Shown here: piece after piece, positions 38,843 through 48,423 of the stretch | Layout of the letters: the number at the start of each line of letters is the position of its first letter | Position numbering within the stretch: position 1 is the first letter of the stretch | DNA from: Bifidobacterium moraviense | GTDB taxonomy: Bacteria; Actinomycetota; Actinomycetes; Actinomycetales; Bifidobacteriaceae | Reading direction: 5' to 3' | Length of the DNA: 64,000 nt | NCBI RefSeq assembly: GCF_012932365.1 | Contig: NZ_JAAIIH010000012.1 | Span: 23,727-87,726 of the forward strand | Translations under genes and position numbers: made by a program | Notes under the pieces: model-generated | Told to the model about the DNA's origin: nothing | Databases searched by the model: none | What the model saw: only the letters and a program-made list of their open reading frames with translations

Positions 38843-40636
38843 ATGGGATTGTTCTACGGCAGGGACCGCAACGGCGACGGATACGTATCCCCGTTCGACG
38901 CCGACGAGACGCAGGACTACGTGGATCCGGCCAAGGCGCTGGAACGCGAGGAGAAGCAGGCAAGGAAGCGCGATGCCAGACGCCAGACGCTCGACGCGCA
39001 CAACGACGCGCAGGTGACCGCGGCACGGGGCGGCGGCAGGGGAACGAACGGCGGCTCCGGATCCGCCGCCAAGCCGCCGCTCTCGGCCAAGCAGCGCCGG
39101 AACGCCGCGATGTCCGGCTCTCGCCCGAGCCGACCGGCCCCGGTGCGGATCCAGACGTCCGACCACGTCGGCGACGACTCGGGACAGGACCGGTCGTCCT
39201 TCCAGCAGACGCCGTACGAGCAGAGCCCGTACGATCAGCAGACGTCCCCCGCTCCGCGCGCGCAGACGCCCGGCGGCTCCCACGGCCATGCCCAGACGTC
39301 CCGCGGCGGCGCGAAAGGCTCGGGCGCATCGGGCTCCGCCGCGGCGTCCGGACGCACCAACGGCTGGGCCACGGCCGCGATAGTCCTCGCGATCATCGCG
39401 TGGTGCATGAAGACGATCCCCGTCCTGACGACGGCGTTCGGTGCGGCGGCCGCGTTGTGCGGACTCATCGCGCTCGTGCGGACGGCCGGCGGTTCGGGGC
39501 GGGGCGGCAGGGGACGGGCGCTGTTCTCCCTGGCGCTGTCGGCATGGATGATCATCAGTTCCGCCTCCGCCGCGGTGACGGTGGTGCGCAACGGTTACAA
39601 CCCGCTCATGTCGTACGGCACGTCGCGGTCCTGGTCCTGGTCCTGGTCGTCGGACGGCTCGTCATCCGACGACGACTCCGACTACTCCTCCGACGACGAG
39701 CCGGAGGTGGACGACGATCCCGTGGTCGCCTACGAGTCCGGCACGATCGCCCGATTCGACGACGACAAGGCCGACGTGTCGATCACCGCGGCCCGGCGCG
39801 CCGCGGACACCTACGAGGGCAGCAACAAGCCGGGCAAGAAGACCGTCATGATCACGTACCACGTGACGAACCGCGGCTCGGAGGCGCAGTCGTTCGACTC
39901 CTTCGGGTACGCGGCATACCAGCACGGCGTGGGGCTGGACGAGACGAACATCTACGACTTTGACCATATGTCCGATGCCGACCCCGACGGCCTGGACTAC
40001 TACGACTCGCGCTCGCGCAGCACCGACATCCAGCCGGGCGCCACGCTGGACGTGACCATCGCCTACGTGCTGCGCGACGACTCAGACGTGATGGCCGAGG
40101 CCGGCGACTACTACTCGGACCGCTACGTCCGCCGCGGCTTCGCGTTCGCCGACGGCGCGGACGCGATGACGCCGCTGGCGCAGTCGGACGCCGAAGGCGC
40201 CCTCAGGCCCGAATCCGAGGCGGACACCACCGGCATGACGCAGACGTACCGGCTCTACAAGTCCGAGCACACCGTCATGTCCATGGCGTTCCGCGTATCC
40301 GGTGTCAGGTACGTGGGCAAGGACTACGACGACAAGGACGCGGTGCTGGTGACGTTCGAGTGGGTCAATCAGGCCAAGCACCCGTTCTCGTTCGAGGATC
40401 TCTCGTATCCGAAGGTCACGCAGGGCGGCACGGAGCTCAAGAGCACGTCGCTCGACGATCCGGACGTGGACCAGAGCCGCTCCCCGTATCGTCGGCTCCA
40501 GCCCGGCGCGGAAGGCACGGTGACCGAGGTGTATCGACTGGAGAACACCACCGATCAGCTGCACGTCACGTTCGGCGGATACCGGGCGCCGCAGCTCGAC
40601 CAGGACTTCGACGTCGACGGGCTGCCCGCGAAGTAG
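38843..40636 (+). CDS. Membrane protein with two DUF5067-like extracellular domains
   Basis: A 597-residue protein. An acidic start (GLFYGRDRNGDGYVSPFDADE) resembles an EF-hand-like Asp loop, then a Gln/Ser/Gly-rich cytoplasmic stretch, two to three membrane segments (about 175-250), a WSWSWSS plus Asp/Ser linker (about 262-295) and two successive Ig-like domains (about 305-455 and 465-590), each with a VTNRGSEAQSF- or FEWVNQAKHPFSF-type strand. Such domains occur in Gram-positive surface proteins of unknown role. CGAGGGGGCTCAG precedes the ATG. It is followed by a strong terminator shared with glnA. Confidence 0.72.
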   Translation: MGLFYGRDRNGDGYVSPFDADETQDYVDPAKALEREEKQARKRDARRQTLDAHNDAQVTAARGGGRGTNGGSGSAAKPPLSAKQRRNAAMSGSRPSRPAPVRIQTSDHVGDDSGQDRSSFQQTPYEQSPYDQQTSPAPRAQTPGGSHGHAQTSRGGAKGSGASGSAAASGRTNGWATAAIVLAIIAWCMKTIPVLTTAFGAAAALCGLIALVRTAGGSGRGGRGRALFSLALSAWMIISSASAAVTVVRNGYNPLMSYGTSRSWSWSWSSDGSSSDDDSDYSSDDEPEVDDDPVVAYESGTIARFDDDKADVSITAARRAADTYEGSNKPGKKTVMITYHVTNRGSEAQSFDSFGYAAYQHGVGLDETNIYDFDHMSDADPDGLDYYDSRSRSTDIQPGATLDVTIAYVLRDDSDVMAEAGDYYSDRYVRRGFAFADGADAMTPLAQSDAEGALRPESEADTTGMTQTYRLYKSEHTVMSMAFRVSGVRYVGKDYDDKDAVLVTFEWVNQAKHPFSFEDLSYPKVTQGGTELKSTSLDDPDVDQSRSPYRRLQPGAEGTVTEVYRLENTTDQLHVTFGGYRAPQLDQDFDVDGLPAK

Positions 40637-40673
40637 GACCGCTCGGCGGCGCATGGTAGCGCGCGGCGCGAAA

Positions 40674-40721
40674 CACGACGATGGCCCGGTCTCCACCACG
40701 GGAGACCGGGCCATCGTCGTG
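40674..40721. terminator. Bidirectional terminator between the DUF5067-like gene and glnA
   Basis: A perfect 21-bp stem starting CACGACGATGGCCCGGTCTC with a 6-base loop lies between the convergent stops at 40636 and 40732. Confidence 0.9.
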
Positions 40722-40731
40722 GCGTTGGACG

Positions 40732-42078
40732 CTACAGGCGGCGCAGGTACTTGGCCAGCTCGAACGGCGTGACCTGGCTGTTGTATTCGGTCCACTCCTG
40801 ACGCTTGTTGCGCAGGAAGTACTCGAACGCGTGCTCGCCGAGCACGTCGGCCACGAAGTCGGAGCGCTCCATGATCTTGAGCGCCTCGTCGAGCGAGCTC
40901 GGCAGAGGCTGGATGCCCATGGCCTGACGCTCGGCGTCGGTCAGTTCCCACACGTCGTCACTGGTGGGCTCGTCCAGCGTCATCTGTTGGTCGATGCCGT
41001 CGAGGCCCGCGGCGAGCAGCAGCGAGTACGCGAGATACGGGTTGGCCACCGGGTCGAGCGCGCGGTATTCGATGCGCGCCGAATTGCCCTTGCCGGGCTT
41101 GTACTGCGGGATGCGCAGCAGCGCGGAACGGTTGTTGTGGCCCCAGCAGATGTAGCTCGGCGCCTCGTTGCCGCCCCACAGACGCTTGTACGAGTTGACG
41201 TACTGGCAGCACACGGCGGTGATCTCCGCGGCGTGGTGCAGGATGCCCGCCGCGAACTGGCGCGCGGTGAGCGACATGTTGAACTCCTGGCCGGCCTCGT
41301 AGAACGCGTTGGAGTCACCCTCGAACAGGCTCAGGTGGGTGTGCATGCCGGAGCCGGCCGCGTCGGCCAGTGGCTTGGGCATGAAGCTGGCGTGGATGCC
41401 GCGCTCCAGCGAGATCTCCTTGACCACGGTGCGGAACGTCATGATGTTGTCCGCGGTGGTCAGGGCGTCGGCGTAGCGCAGATCGATCTCGTTCTGGCCG
41501 GGGCCCGCCTCGTGATGCGAGTACTCCACCGAGATGCCCATCTGCTCGAGCATGTTCACGGTGGCGCGGCGGAAGTCCATGCCCGGGCTGCGCGGCACGT
41601 GGTCGAAGTAGCCGCCGTCGTCGATGGCCTTGGGCGGCTTGGACCAGTCCTCCTGGTTCTCGAACAGGTAGAACTCGATCTCGGGATGCACGTAGAACGT
41701 GAAGCCGCGGTCCTTGGCCTTGGCGAGCGCGCGCTTGAGCACGTGGCGCGGATCGCCGAGCGACGGTTCGCCCTCGGGGGTGAGGATGTCGCAGAACATG
41801 CGCGCCGTGCCCTGCGGGCCGCCGCGCCACGGCAGGATCTGGAAGGTGGACGGGTCGGGCTGCACGATCATGTCGTCCTCGGACACGCGCGTCATGCCCT
41901 CGATCGCCGAACCGTCGAATCCGAGCCCCTCCTCGAATGCGGCCTCCAGCTCCGCCGGAGCGATCGCGACGGACTTCAGCGTTCCCAGCACATCGGTGAA
42001 CCACAAACGAATAAAGCGCACGTCGCGTTCCTCGACCGTGCGCAGAGCAAACTCCTGCTGTTTATCCATGCGGACCAT
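40732..42078 (-). CDS. glnA: Glutamine synthetase, class I-alpha
   Basis: A 448-residue enzyme making glutamine from glutamate and ammonia with ATP. Substrate and metal sites are complete: GFDGSAIEGM, HPEIEFYLF, GPGQNEIDLRY, GSGMHTHLSL, NSYKRLWGGNEAP and RIEYRALDP. The class I-beta insertion and the adenylylation site (NLYDLP-type) are missing: the region before the end reads DDVWELTDAERQ. Control by GlnE adenylylation is therefore not expected for this copy. ATG at 42078 or 42069 lacks a strong ribosome site. A terminator follows. Confidence 0.93.
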   Translation of the reverse strand: MVRMDKQQEFALRTVEERDVRFIRLWFTDVLGTLKSVAIAPAELEAAFEEGLGFDGSAIEGMTRVSEDDMIVQPDPSTFQILPWRGGPQGTARMFCDILTPEGEPSLGDPRHVLKRALAKAKDRGFTFYVHPEIEFYLFENQEDWSKPPKAIDDGGYFDHVPRSPGMDFRRATVNMLEQMGISVEYSHHEAGPGQNEIDLRYADALTTADNIMTFRTVVKEISLERGIHASFMPKPLADAAGSGMHTHLSLFEGDSNAFYEAGQEFNMSLTARQFAAGILHHAAEITAVCCQYVNSYKRLWGGNEAPSYICWGHNNRSALLRIPQYKPGKGNSARIEYRALDPVANPYLAYSLLLAAGLDGIDQQMTLDEPTSDDVWELTDAERQAMGIQPLPSSLDEALKIMERSDFVADVLGEHAFEYFLRNKRQEWTEYNSQVTPFELAKYLRRL

Positions 42079-42136
42079 GGTGGCATGACATTATTACGTC
42101 ATGCGTTAACACGCGGCGGGGATTATGCTAGTCGGC

Positions 42137-43591
42137 ATGAGCGAGAAGACCAGCACCGCGGCGCCGCAGCCGCGCGAGTACCCGCAGGTGGACGTCGGAT
42201 CCTGGGTGGAGCACGACGATCCGCGCCAACGCGCCCGGGCCGGCATCGCCGCGCGCGCCAAGGCGCCTCTGGAGAGCCACGCGATCTGGCAGGTGCGCGA
42301 GGGCCGGCGCGACGTGATCGGACTGCTGGAGGAGCAGTCGGCGCAGCGCGTGCCGGATCTAGTCCCGCTGCGCTACGCGCGCATGAGCGCGAGCGCGTTC
42401 ACGTTCTACCGCGGCACGGCGCTGATCATGGCCAACGATCTGGCACGCACGCCGGTCACCGGCATCCCCGTGCAGGCCGTGGGCGACGCGCACATCGGCA
42501 ACTTCGGCATCTTCCGCTCCCCTTCGGCGCACCTCGTCTTCGACATCAACGACTTCGACGAGACCGCCACCGGCCCGTGGGAGTGGGACATCAAGCGCCT
42601 CGCCGTGAGCGTCGAGGTGTGCGGCCGCGCCAACGGCATCAAGGAGAAGGCGCGTCGGGCCGCCGTGGAACGCTGCGTGCACACGTACCGCAACCGCATC
42701 GACCAGTTCTCCAAGATGGATTATCTCGAAGCGTGGTACGACCATCTGGACGTGGAGCATACGCTGGACCGCTACGAGTCCACGCGCGACGGGCGCAAGA
42801 ACCGCACGCTGCGCGCCGCGGCGATGAAGGCGCGGCTCAAGGATTCCGATGCGGCGGCCGCCAAGCTGGCGCACTTCGAGGGCGACCGGCTGTGCTTCAA
42901 CAGCGCGCCGCCCGAGCTGGTGCCGATCGACGAGCTCACGCAGTACGCCGACCACGAGGCGCTGCGCGAACGCATCGACACGCTGCTCGCCAACTACCGC
43001 GACAGCCTGTACGACGACCGCCGCCGCGTGCTCGACCACTACCGGTTCCACGACGCGGCGCGCAAGGTAGTGGGCGTGGGCTCGGTGGGCCAGCGCGCCT
43101 GGGTGGCGATGTACACCGGTCGCGACATCGACGACCCGCTGATCCTGCAGATGAAGGAGGCCACCGCCTCGGTGCTGGAGCGCTTCTGCGGCAAGAGCCC
43201 GTATGCCACGCACGGCGAGCGCGTGGTGCAGGGGCAGAAGCTCATCCAGTCCACGGCGGACGTGATGCTCGGCTGGTCGTCGTTCATCGCCGAGGACGGC
43301 CGCCCGCGCGACTACTACGTGCGCCAGCTGTGGAACGGCAAGGGGTCGATCGACATCGACCATCTCAACGACCTGGCGCTGTCGGATCTGGGCCGCATGT
43401 GCGCCTGGTGCCTGGCGCATGCCCATGCGCGCACCGGCGATTCGACGGCCATCGCGAACTATCTGGGCGGCTCCGACGAGTTCGACCGCGCGATCGCGTC
43501 CTTCGCGGTGAGCTATGCGGACCAGACCGAGGAGGACTACAAGGTCTTCAAGTCGCTCATCAAGAAGGGCGTGCTGCCCTGCGCCAAGTGA
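42137..43591 (+). CDS. DUF2252 protein (kinase-like fold)
   Basis: A 484-residue protein of the DUF2252 family, widespread in actinobacteria and without a proven function. It shows residues reminiscent of aminoglycoside/choline-kinase folds: VGDAHIGNFG (catalytic-loop-like HxGN) and FDINDFDETATGPWEWDIKRL (metal-binding Asp loop), so it may phosphorylate a small molecule; this is inference. The ATG at 42137 is preceded only by a weak GGGGATT. It is divergent from glnA and its stop borders the repeat island. Confidence 0.78.
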   Translation: MSEKTSTAAPQPREYPQVDVGSWVEHDDPRQRARAGIAARAKAPLESHAIWQVREGRRDVIGLLEEQSAQRVPDLVPLRYARMSASAFTFYRGTALIMANDLARTPVTGIPVQAVGDAHIGNFGIFRSPSAHLVFDINDFDETATGPWEWDIKRLAVSVEVCGRANGIKEKARRAAVERCVHTYRNRIDQFSKMDYLEAWYDHLDVEHTLDRYESTRDGRKNRTLRAAAMKARLKDSDAAAAKLAHFEGDRLCFNSAPPELVPIDELTQYADHEALRERIDTLLANYRDSLYDDRRRVLDHYRFHDAARKVVGVGSVGQRAWVAMYTGRDIDDPLILQMKEATASVLERFCGKSPYATHGERVVQGQKLIQSTADVMLGWSSFIAEDGRPRDYYVRQLWNGKGSIDIDHLNDLALSDLGRMCAWCLAHAHARTGDSTAIANYLGGSDEFDRAIASFAVSYADQTEEDYKVFKSLIKKGVLPCAK

Positions 43592-43699
43592 CGTTGCCAT
43601 GCGCGGCACCCCGTCATCCTGAGCGGGCGCGCCATCCTCGTCATCCTGAGCAGGCTGTTTTATCCGTCCCGTCATCCTGAACGAGCGTGCCACCCGCGC

Positions 43700-43846
43700 C
43701 ACCCCTAAGCAAAGCGCACCACGCCCGTCATCCTGAGCGAGCATTCTTTACCTCGTCGTCCTGAGCGAGCGCAGCGAGTCGAAGGATCCTTGACATGCAC
43801 CGAAAGGATCCTTCGACTACGGCCTACGGCCTTCGCTCAGGATGAC
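43700..43846. repeat. Long palindromic repeat, copy 1
   Basis: Starts CACCCCTAAGCAAAGCG and ends in an imperfect palindrome (43755-43846) whose arms contain GTCCTGAGCGAGCGCAGCG, GTCGAAGGATCCTT and the complement AAGGATCCTTCGAC...CGCTCAGGATGAC. The same 145-bp block recurs at 44045. Related TCATCCTGAGC fragments also occur at 43614-43693. Confidence 0.85.
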
Positions 43847-44044
43847 AGGGGGATAAAGTCCACTCAGGACAGCGGAACGGTACGGCCCCCTCATGATGAC
43901 GCGGACGCAAAGGACGCGTCGCCGACGGTCACCCGCCAAGCCGACTGACGCGTGCGGCTCCAAGGCACACCACGGGACGGCGCGTCGCACCGCCGATCGG
44001 GGAACAACACGGAAGACAGCCGTAGCGAACGCAACCACCCGCGT

Positions 44045-44189
44045 CACCCCTAAGCAAAGCGCGCCCCTCGTCATCCTGAGCGAGCATTCTTTACCTCGTC
44101 ATCCTGAGCGAGCGCAGCGAGTCGAAGGATCCTTGACATGCAACAAAAGGATCCTTCGACTACGGCCTACGGCCTTCGCTCAGGATGAC
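44045..44189. repeat. Long palindromic repeat, copy 2
   Basis: Near-identical to copy 1 in the same orientation, with the palindrome at 44098-44189. Between the copies (43847-44044) no credible gene is seen. The gene-free stretch 43592-44313 therefore consists almost wholly of repeats. Confidence 0.85.
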
Positions 44190-44223
44190 GGGGTGGGTAA
44201 AAGCCGTCTAGCGCGACGAGAAC

Positions 44224-44300
44224 AAAGCCGCCCAGGACGACGGGGGTAAAAAGCCACCCAAGGACGACGGGGATAAAAAGCCACCCAAGGCTGACGGGGC
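44224..44300. repeat. 27-bp tandem repeat downstream of hisA
   Basis: Three imperfect units of AAAGCCACCCAAGGACGACG plus GGGATAA (27 bases) follow one another, ending 14 bases before the hisA stop. Confidence 0.75.
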
Positions 44301-44313
44301 ACAACGCGCGCCG

Positions 44314-45039
44314 TCAGGCCGCGACCCTGAGGGCCTCCTCGAGGGTGAACGCGCGGGCGTACAGGGACTTGCCGAGGATCGCCGAGTCGACGCCGAGGTC
44401 GGCGAGCCCGCGGATCGCGCGCAGATCGTCCAGCTTGGCGATGCCACCGGACGCGGTCACCTTCGCGTCGGTGCGCTCGGCGACCTCCCTGAGCAGCGTG
44501 AGGTTCGGGCCGCTCATCATGCCGTCGCGCGCGACGTCGGTGACCACGTAGCGCGAGCAGCCCACGGAGTCGAGGAATTTCATGGTCTCGAACAGGTCGC
44601 CGCCCTCCTTGACCCAGCCGCGGGCCGCAAGGGTGTGCCCGCGCACGTCGAGGCCCACGGCCACGCGGTCGCCGTACCGGCGGATCGCCTCGGCGGTCCA
44701 GTCGGGGTTCTCCAGCGCGGCGGTGCCGATGTTGACGCGCGCGGCACCGGCTTCCAGCGCGGCGTCGAGCGACGCGTCGTCGCGCACGCCGCCGGACATC
44801 TCGATGTTGACCTTGTCGCCCAGCTCCCGCACGATCTCGCGCAGCTGGGCGCGGTTGTCCCCCGTGCCGAACGCGGCGTCCAGATCCACCAGATGGATCC
44901 ACTCGGCGCCGGCCTCCACCCACGTGCGGGCGGCGTCGAGCGGCGAGCCGTAGTCGGTCTCGGAACCGGACTCGCCCTGCCTGAGCCGGACGGCCTTGCC
45001 GTCGCGAACGTCCACGGCGGGCAGCAGCGTCAATGACAT
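44314..45039 (-). CDS. hisA: ProFAR isomerase HisA, probably bifunctional PriA
   Basis: A 241-residue (beta/alpha)8 enzyme. N-terminal [15 protein letters not shown] with catalytic Asp, the phosphate-binding MSGGVRDD and [10 protein letters not shown] loops, and the second Asp in VVTDVARDG are present. In actinobacteria this protein (PriA) also carries phosphoribosylanthranilate isomerase activity for tryptophan synthesis; no trpF is seen here. AAAGGAATCCGTT sets the ATG at 45039. Last gene of the his operon, 59 bases after hisH. Confidence 0.93.
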   Translation of the reverse strand: MSLTLLPAVDVRDGKAVRLRQGESGSETDYGSPLDAARTWVEAGAEWIHLVDLDAAFGTGDNRAQLREIVRELGDKVNIEMSGGVRDDASLDAALEAGAARVNIGTAALENPDWTAEAIRRYGDRVAVGLDVRGHTLAARGWVKEGGDLFETMKFLDSVGCSRYVVTDVARDGMMSGPNLTLLREVAERTDAKVTASGGIAKLDDLRAIRGLADLGVDSAILGKSLYARAFTLEEALRVAA

Positions 45040-45098
45040 AACGGATTCCTTTCGTTCGATGTCTCGTTCGGTGTCTGGAACTTGCCGGATCGGCCGGA

Positions 45099-45746
45099 TC
45101 AGAACGACGCGATCCAGTTGCGCAGCAGCTGCGCGCCGGCGTCGCCCGACTTCTCGGGATGGAACTGCGTGGCGGCGATGCGGCCGCGCTCGTAGGCAGC
45201 CACGAAATGGCTGTTGCCGTATTCGCACCACGAGACGTGCTGGTCGACGCCGTCCAGGTCGATCTGCTCGCGGCTCAGATCGGCCGGTTCGGCGTTCATG
45301 GCGGCGTAGGAGTGCACGTAGTAGAACCGCTCGTCCTCGATGCCCCTGAGCAGCGTGGTGCCGGGATCGGCCTGCACGGTGTCCCAGCCCATGTGCGGTA
45401 CCACGGGCGCGTCCAGCGGCGCCACGGTGCCGCCGATGAGGCCCAGTCCCTGTGCGTTCTCGCCGTGCTCGAGGCCCAGATCGAACATGATCTGCAGGCC
45501 CACGCACACGCCGAGCACCGGACGGTCGGCCCGGATGCGGTCGTAGATCACGCGGTCGCCGCTTACCTGCCTCAGTCCCCGGACGCAGGCGGCGAACGCG
45601 CCGACGCCGGGCACCACGAGGCCGTCGGCCTCGAGCGCCTGACGGTAGTCGGACGTCAGCGTGGCGTCAGCGCCGAGGTTGGCGAGGGCACGCACCATCG
45701 ACCGCACGTTGCCGAAGCCGTAGTCGAATACCACGATCTTGGTCAT
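45099..45746 (-). CDS. hisH: Imidazole glycerol phosphate synthase, glutaminase subunit HisH
   Basis: A 215-residue class I glutamine amidotransferase feeding ammonia to HisF. Cys81 in LGVCVGLQ and the His/Glu pair in TQFHPEKSG complete the triad. GAAGGAGTGTGAC precedes the ATG. hisF is not in this operon and must lie elsewhere. Confidence 0.95.
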   Translation of the reverse strand: MTKIVVFDYGFGNVRSMVRALANLGADATLTSDYRQALEADGLVVPGVGAFAACVRGLRQVSGDRVIYDRIRADRPVLGVCVGLQIMFDLGLEHGENAQGLGLIGGTVAPLDAPVVPHMGWDTVQADPGTTLLRGIEDERFYYVHSYAAMNAEPADLSREQIDLDGVDQHVSWCEYGNSHFVAAYERGRIAATQFHPEKSGDAGAQLLRNWIASF

Positions 45747-45818
45747 GTCACACTCCTTCAGGGGTTGCGAAACGGATTCTAACGGTCCGCTGTTTCGGCA
45801 CGGTCACCGGGTCCGCGG

Positions 45819-46541
45819 TCACTGGACGCGGGAGCCGTGCGTGGCGCCGCCGCGGCCGAAGCGGGTGTGTTCGGCGATCACCTTCATGGCGGCGTCATGG
45901 TCGTAGCCGGACGTGGGCACCACGGCGAGGCCCTGGCCCCTGAGCCCGTCCACGGTGGTGATGCCGAGCATGAGGTCCTCCACGAACGGCGCGGTGGACG
46001 AGAACAGCACGGGCGGCGCGAAGGTCTCCCCCGCCTTGCCCTTGAGATACATCGTGGCCTCGAGCTTGTCCGCGCGGTTGACGGCCAGCACGATCGCCAT
46101 GCCGTTGACCACGGTCGTCAGGTCGCGCGCCGCCGCCTCCGGACCGTCGCCGGACAGGTTGGAGAGCACCGCCACCGCCCCCTCCTTGGAGGTGACGCAG
46201 TCGGCGGAGATGTCGGAGATCTGGCAGAACGCGGCGAGCAGTTCGGCACTGGCCAGACGCGTGATGAGCACGGCGGCCTTGGCCTTGTTGCCCAGCAGCC
46301 CCTCGAGCTCGTCGTCGAATCCGGCGGACGGGTCGCCGTCAAGCTCACCCGTGCCCGCGTCGGCGTCGCCCGCCGATGCGCCGTCGTTCTTCGCGTCGTT
46401 CTTCGCGTCCTCCTCGGCGAACTCCTTCTCGAATCCGGCCAGCGCCGCCTCGAGCTCCTCGTCGGAGAAATGCGCGTCGTCGGAGTTGAAATCGTCGTTG
46501 AAATCGTCGTTGAGGTCGTCGGAACGCGGATCGTCGCTCAT
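45819..46541 (-). CDS. Unknown acidic protein inside the his operon
   Basis: A 240-residue protein I do not recognise. Residues 1-85 are very acidic and repetitive (NDDFNDDFNSDD; KNDAKND), probably disordered. Residues 86-240 look like a compact alpha/beta domain (LITRLASAELLAAFCQIS; VLAVNRADKLEATMYLKG), with a C-terminal basic tip. Its ATG overlaps the hisB stop by one base, so it is translated with hisB, and hisH follows 72 bases later. The position suggests a link to histidine synthesis or its control, but nothing in the sequence shows a catalytic site. Confidence 0.72.
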   Translation of the reverse strand: MSDDPRSDDLNDDFNDDFNSDDAHFSDEELEAALAGFEKEFAEEDAKNDAKNDGASAGDADAGTGELDGDPSAGFDDELEGLLGNKAKAAVLITRLASAELLAAFCQISDISADCVTSKEGAVAVLSNLSGDGPEAAARDLTTVVNGMAIVLAVNRADKLEATMYLKGKAGETFAPPVLFSSTAPFVEDLMLGITTVDGLRGQGLAVVPTSGYDHDAAMKVIAEHTRFGRGGATHGSRVQ

Positions 46542-47143
46542 CACAGGCTTCCCTTCGTGCTCGGGATCAGGCCCTGGATGCGCGGGTCCGGTTCGACGGC
46601 GAAGCGCAGCGCACGCGCCAGCGCCTTGAACTCGGCCTCGGCGATGTGGTGCGGGTCGCGCCCGGCCAGCACCTGCATGTGCAGGCAGATGCCGGCGTGC
46701 AGAGCGATGGATTCCATGACGTGGCGCACCAGCGAACCGGTGAAATGACCGCCCATCATGCAGTATTCGAAGCCTGCGGGCTCGCCGGAGCACACGCAGT
46801 AGGGACGTCCCGAGATGTCGACGACGGCCTTGGCGAGCGCCTCGTCCAGCGGCACGGTGGCGTCGGCGAAGCGGCGGATGCCGCGCTTGTCGCCGAGCGC
46901 CTGCCTGAGCGCCTCGCCGAACACGATGGCCGTGTCCTCCACGGTGTGGTGCACGTCGATGTCGGTGTCGCCGTGGGCGTGGATCCTGAGGTCGATGAGC
47001 GAGTGCTTGCCCAGCGCGTTCATCATGTGGTTGTAGAACGGCACGGACGTATCGATGTCGGTCATGCCGGTGCCGTCGAGGTTGAGTTCCAGATCGATGC
47101 TGGATTCGCTCGTCTCGCGGACGATGTGTGCGGTTCGTGCCAT
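46541..47143 (-). CDS. hisB: Imidazoleglycerol-phosphate dehydratase HisB
   Basis: A 200-residue dehydratase producing imidazole acetol phosphate. The manganese-binding histidine motifs [10 protein letters not shown], the paired [13 protein letters not shown], and the C-terminal [14 protein letters not shown] are intact. Monofunctional: no phosphatase domain. GGAAAAGGGAACC precedes the ATG. Confidence 0.96.
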   Translation of the reverse strand: MARTAHIVRETSESSIDLELNLDGTGMTDIDTSVPFYNHMMNALGKHSLIDLRIHAHGDTDIDVHHTVEDTAIVFGEALRQALGDKRGIRRFADATVPLDEALAKAVVDISGRPYCVCSGEPAGFEYCMMGGHFTGSLVRHVMESIALHAGICLHMQVLAGRDPHHIAEAEFKALARALRFAVEPDPRIQGLIPSTKGSL

Positions 47144-47262
47144 GGTTCCCTTTTCCTTGCTCTGCGGGTGTCGGGCCGTCCGGTCGGCCCATGCGCGAAC
47201 GGGCGGACGCCGATATGGTGTCCGCCCGCCGCGCGACGTCGAAGCGTCCGGTTGCGTCCGGT

Positions 47263-48423
47263 TCAGCCGGCTTCCACTATACGCAGCACTTCGGCGAGTC
47301 CTTCGCGGAATTTCGCCATTTCGTCATCCGTGCCCATGCACACGCGCAGCCAGCCGTCCGGGCCGACCACGCGGATGAGGATGCCGCGCTTGAGCAGCTC
47401 CTCGAAGATGGCGTCGCGATCGTCGAAATGCCCGCCGAACAGCAGGAAGTTCGATTCGGACTGCGCCACCTCGAGCGGCTGGCCCTTGTACGTCTGCGCC
47501 CTGAGCCATGCGGCGGTCGCCTCGCGCGTCTCGCGTAGATGGCTCACGCGGCTCAGCTGCTCGTCCGTGTGCTCGAACGCGGCGATGGCCGCGGCCTGCG
47601 TCACGGCGGACAGGTGGTACGGCATGCGCACGATGCGCACGCAGTCGATGATGCCCCTGGACGCGGCGAGATAGCCGACGCGTGCGCCCGCGAACGCGAA
47701 CGCCTTGCTCATCGTGCGGCTCACCGCAAGGTTCGGATGGTCCTTGATCAGCTCCACGGCGCTGGGCGTGCCGGGGTTGCGGAACTCCACGTACGCCTCG
47801 TCCACCACGAGCACCGGGTGCACGCCTTCGGGCGCGCCTGCCACGTCGGCGGTTTCGCACGCCTTGAGCAGCGCCTTCAGGTCGGCGGGGTCCAGCGGCG
47901 TGCCGGTGGGGTTGTTGGGGCTGGTGATGAGCACCATCGCGGGCTTCACGTCGTGGATCGCCTCGATCGTGCGTTCCACGTTGAGCGTGAAGTCGGGGTT
48001 GCGGTGCGCGAGCTTCCATTCGGTGAACGTGTCGCGCGCGTACTCGGGGTACATCGAGTACGTGGGATCGCAGCCGAGCGCGATGCGGCCCGGGCCGCCG
48101 AACGCCTGGAACAGCTGGAGCATGATCTCGTTGGAGCCGTTGGCGCCCCACAGCTCGTCCACGTCGAGCCTCACGCCGGATTCGCGCTCCAGATACGTGG
48201 AGAACGCGCGGCGCAGCTCGATGTGCTCGCGGTCCGGGTAGCGGTTGAGCGTCGGCGCGATCTCGCGCACGCGGCGGGCGATCGTGTCGCACACGGCCGG
48301 GTCGGGCGCGTACGGATTCTCGTTGACGTTGAGGCAGACGGGCACGTCGAGCTGCGGCGCACCGTACGGCTCCTCGCCGATCAGGTCGTTGCGCAGCGGC
48401 AGGCTTGCGGGGATCGTGCTCAT
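47263..48423 (-). CDS. hisC: Histidinol-phosphate aminotransferase HisC
   Basis: A 386-residue fold-type I PLP aminotransferase converting imidazole acetol phosphate to histidinol phosphate. [11 protein letters not shown], the cofactor-region [20 protein letters not shown], and the PLP lysine in [17 protein letters not shown] are present. The ATG overlaps the hisD stop (ATGA). A 120-base gap with a 9-bp inverted repeat (47200-47228) separates it from hisB. Confidence 0.95.
   Translation of the reverse strand: MSTIPASLPLRNDLIGEEPYGAPQLDVPVCLNVNENPYAPDPAVCDTIARRVREIAPTLNRYPDREHIELRRAFSTYLERESGVRLDVDELWGANGSNEIMLQLFQAFGGPGRIALGCDPTYSMYPEYARDTFTEWKLAHRNPDFTLNVERTIEAIHDVKPAMVLITSPNNPTGTPLDPADLKALLKACETADVAGAPEGVHPVLVVDEAYVEFRNPGTPSAVELIKDHPNLAVSRTMSKAFAFAGARVGYLAASRGIIDCVRIVRMPYHLSAVTQAAAIAAFEHTDEQLSRVSHLRETREATAAWLRAQTYKGQPLEVAQSESNFLLFGGHFDDRDAIFEELLKRGILIRVVGPDGWLRVCMGTDDEMAKFREGLAEVLRIVEAG

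Noticed and set aside
43893..44249. Open frames in the repeat island
   Set aside because: Low-complexity translation of repeats, no ribosome site, no similarity.
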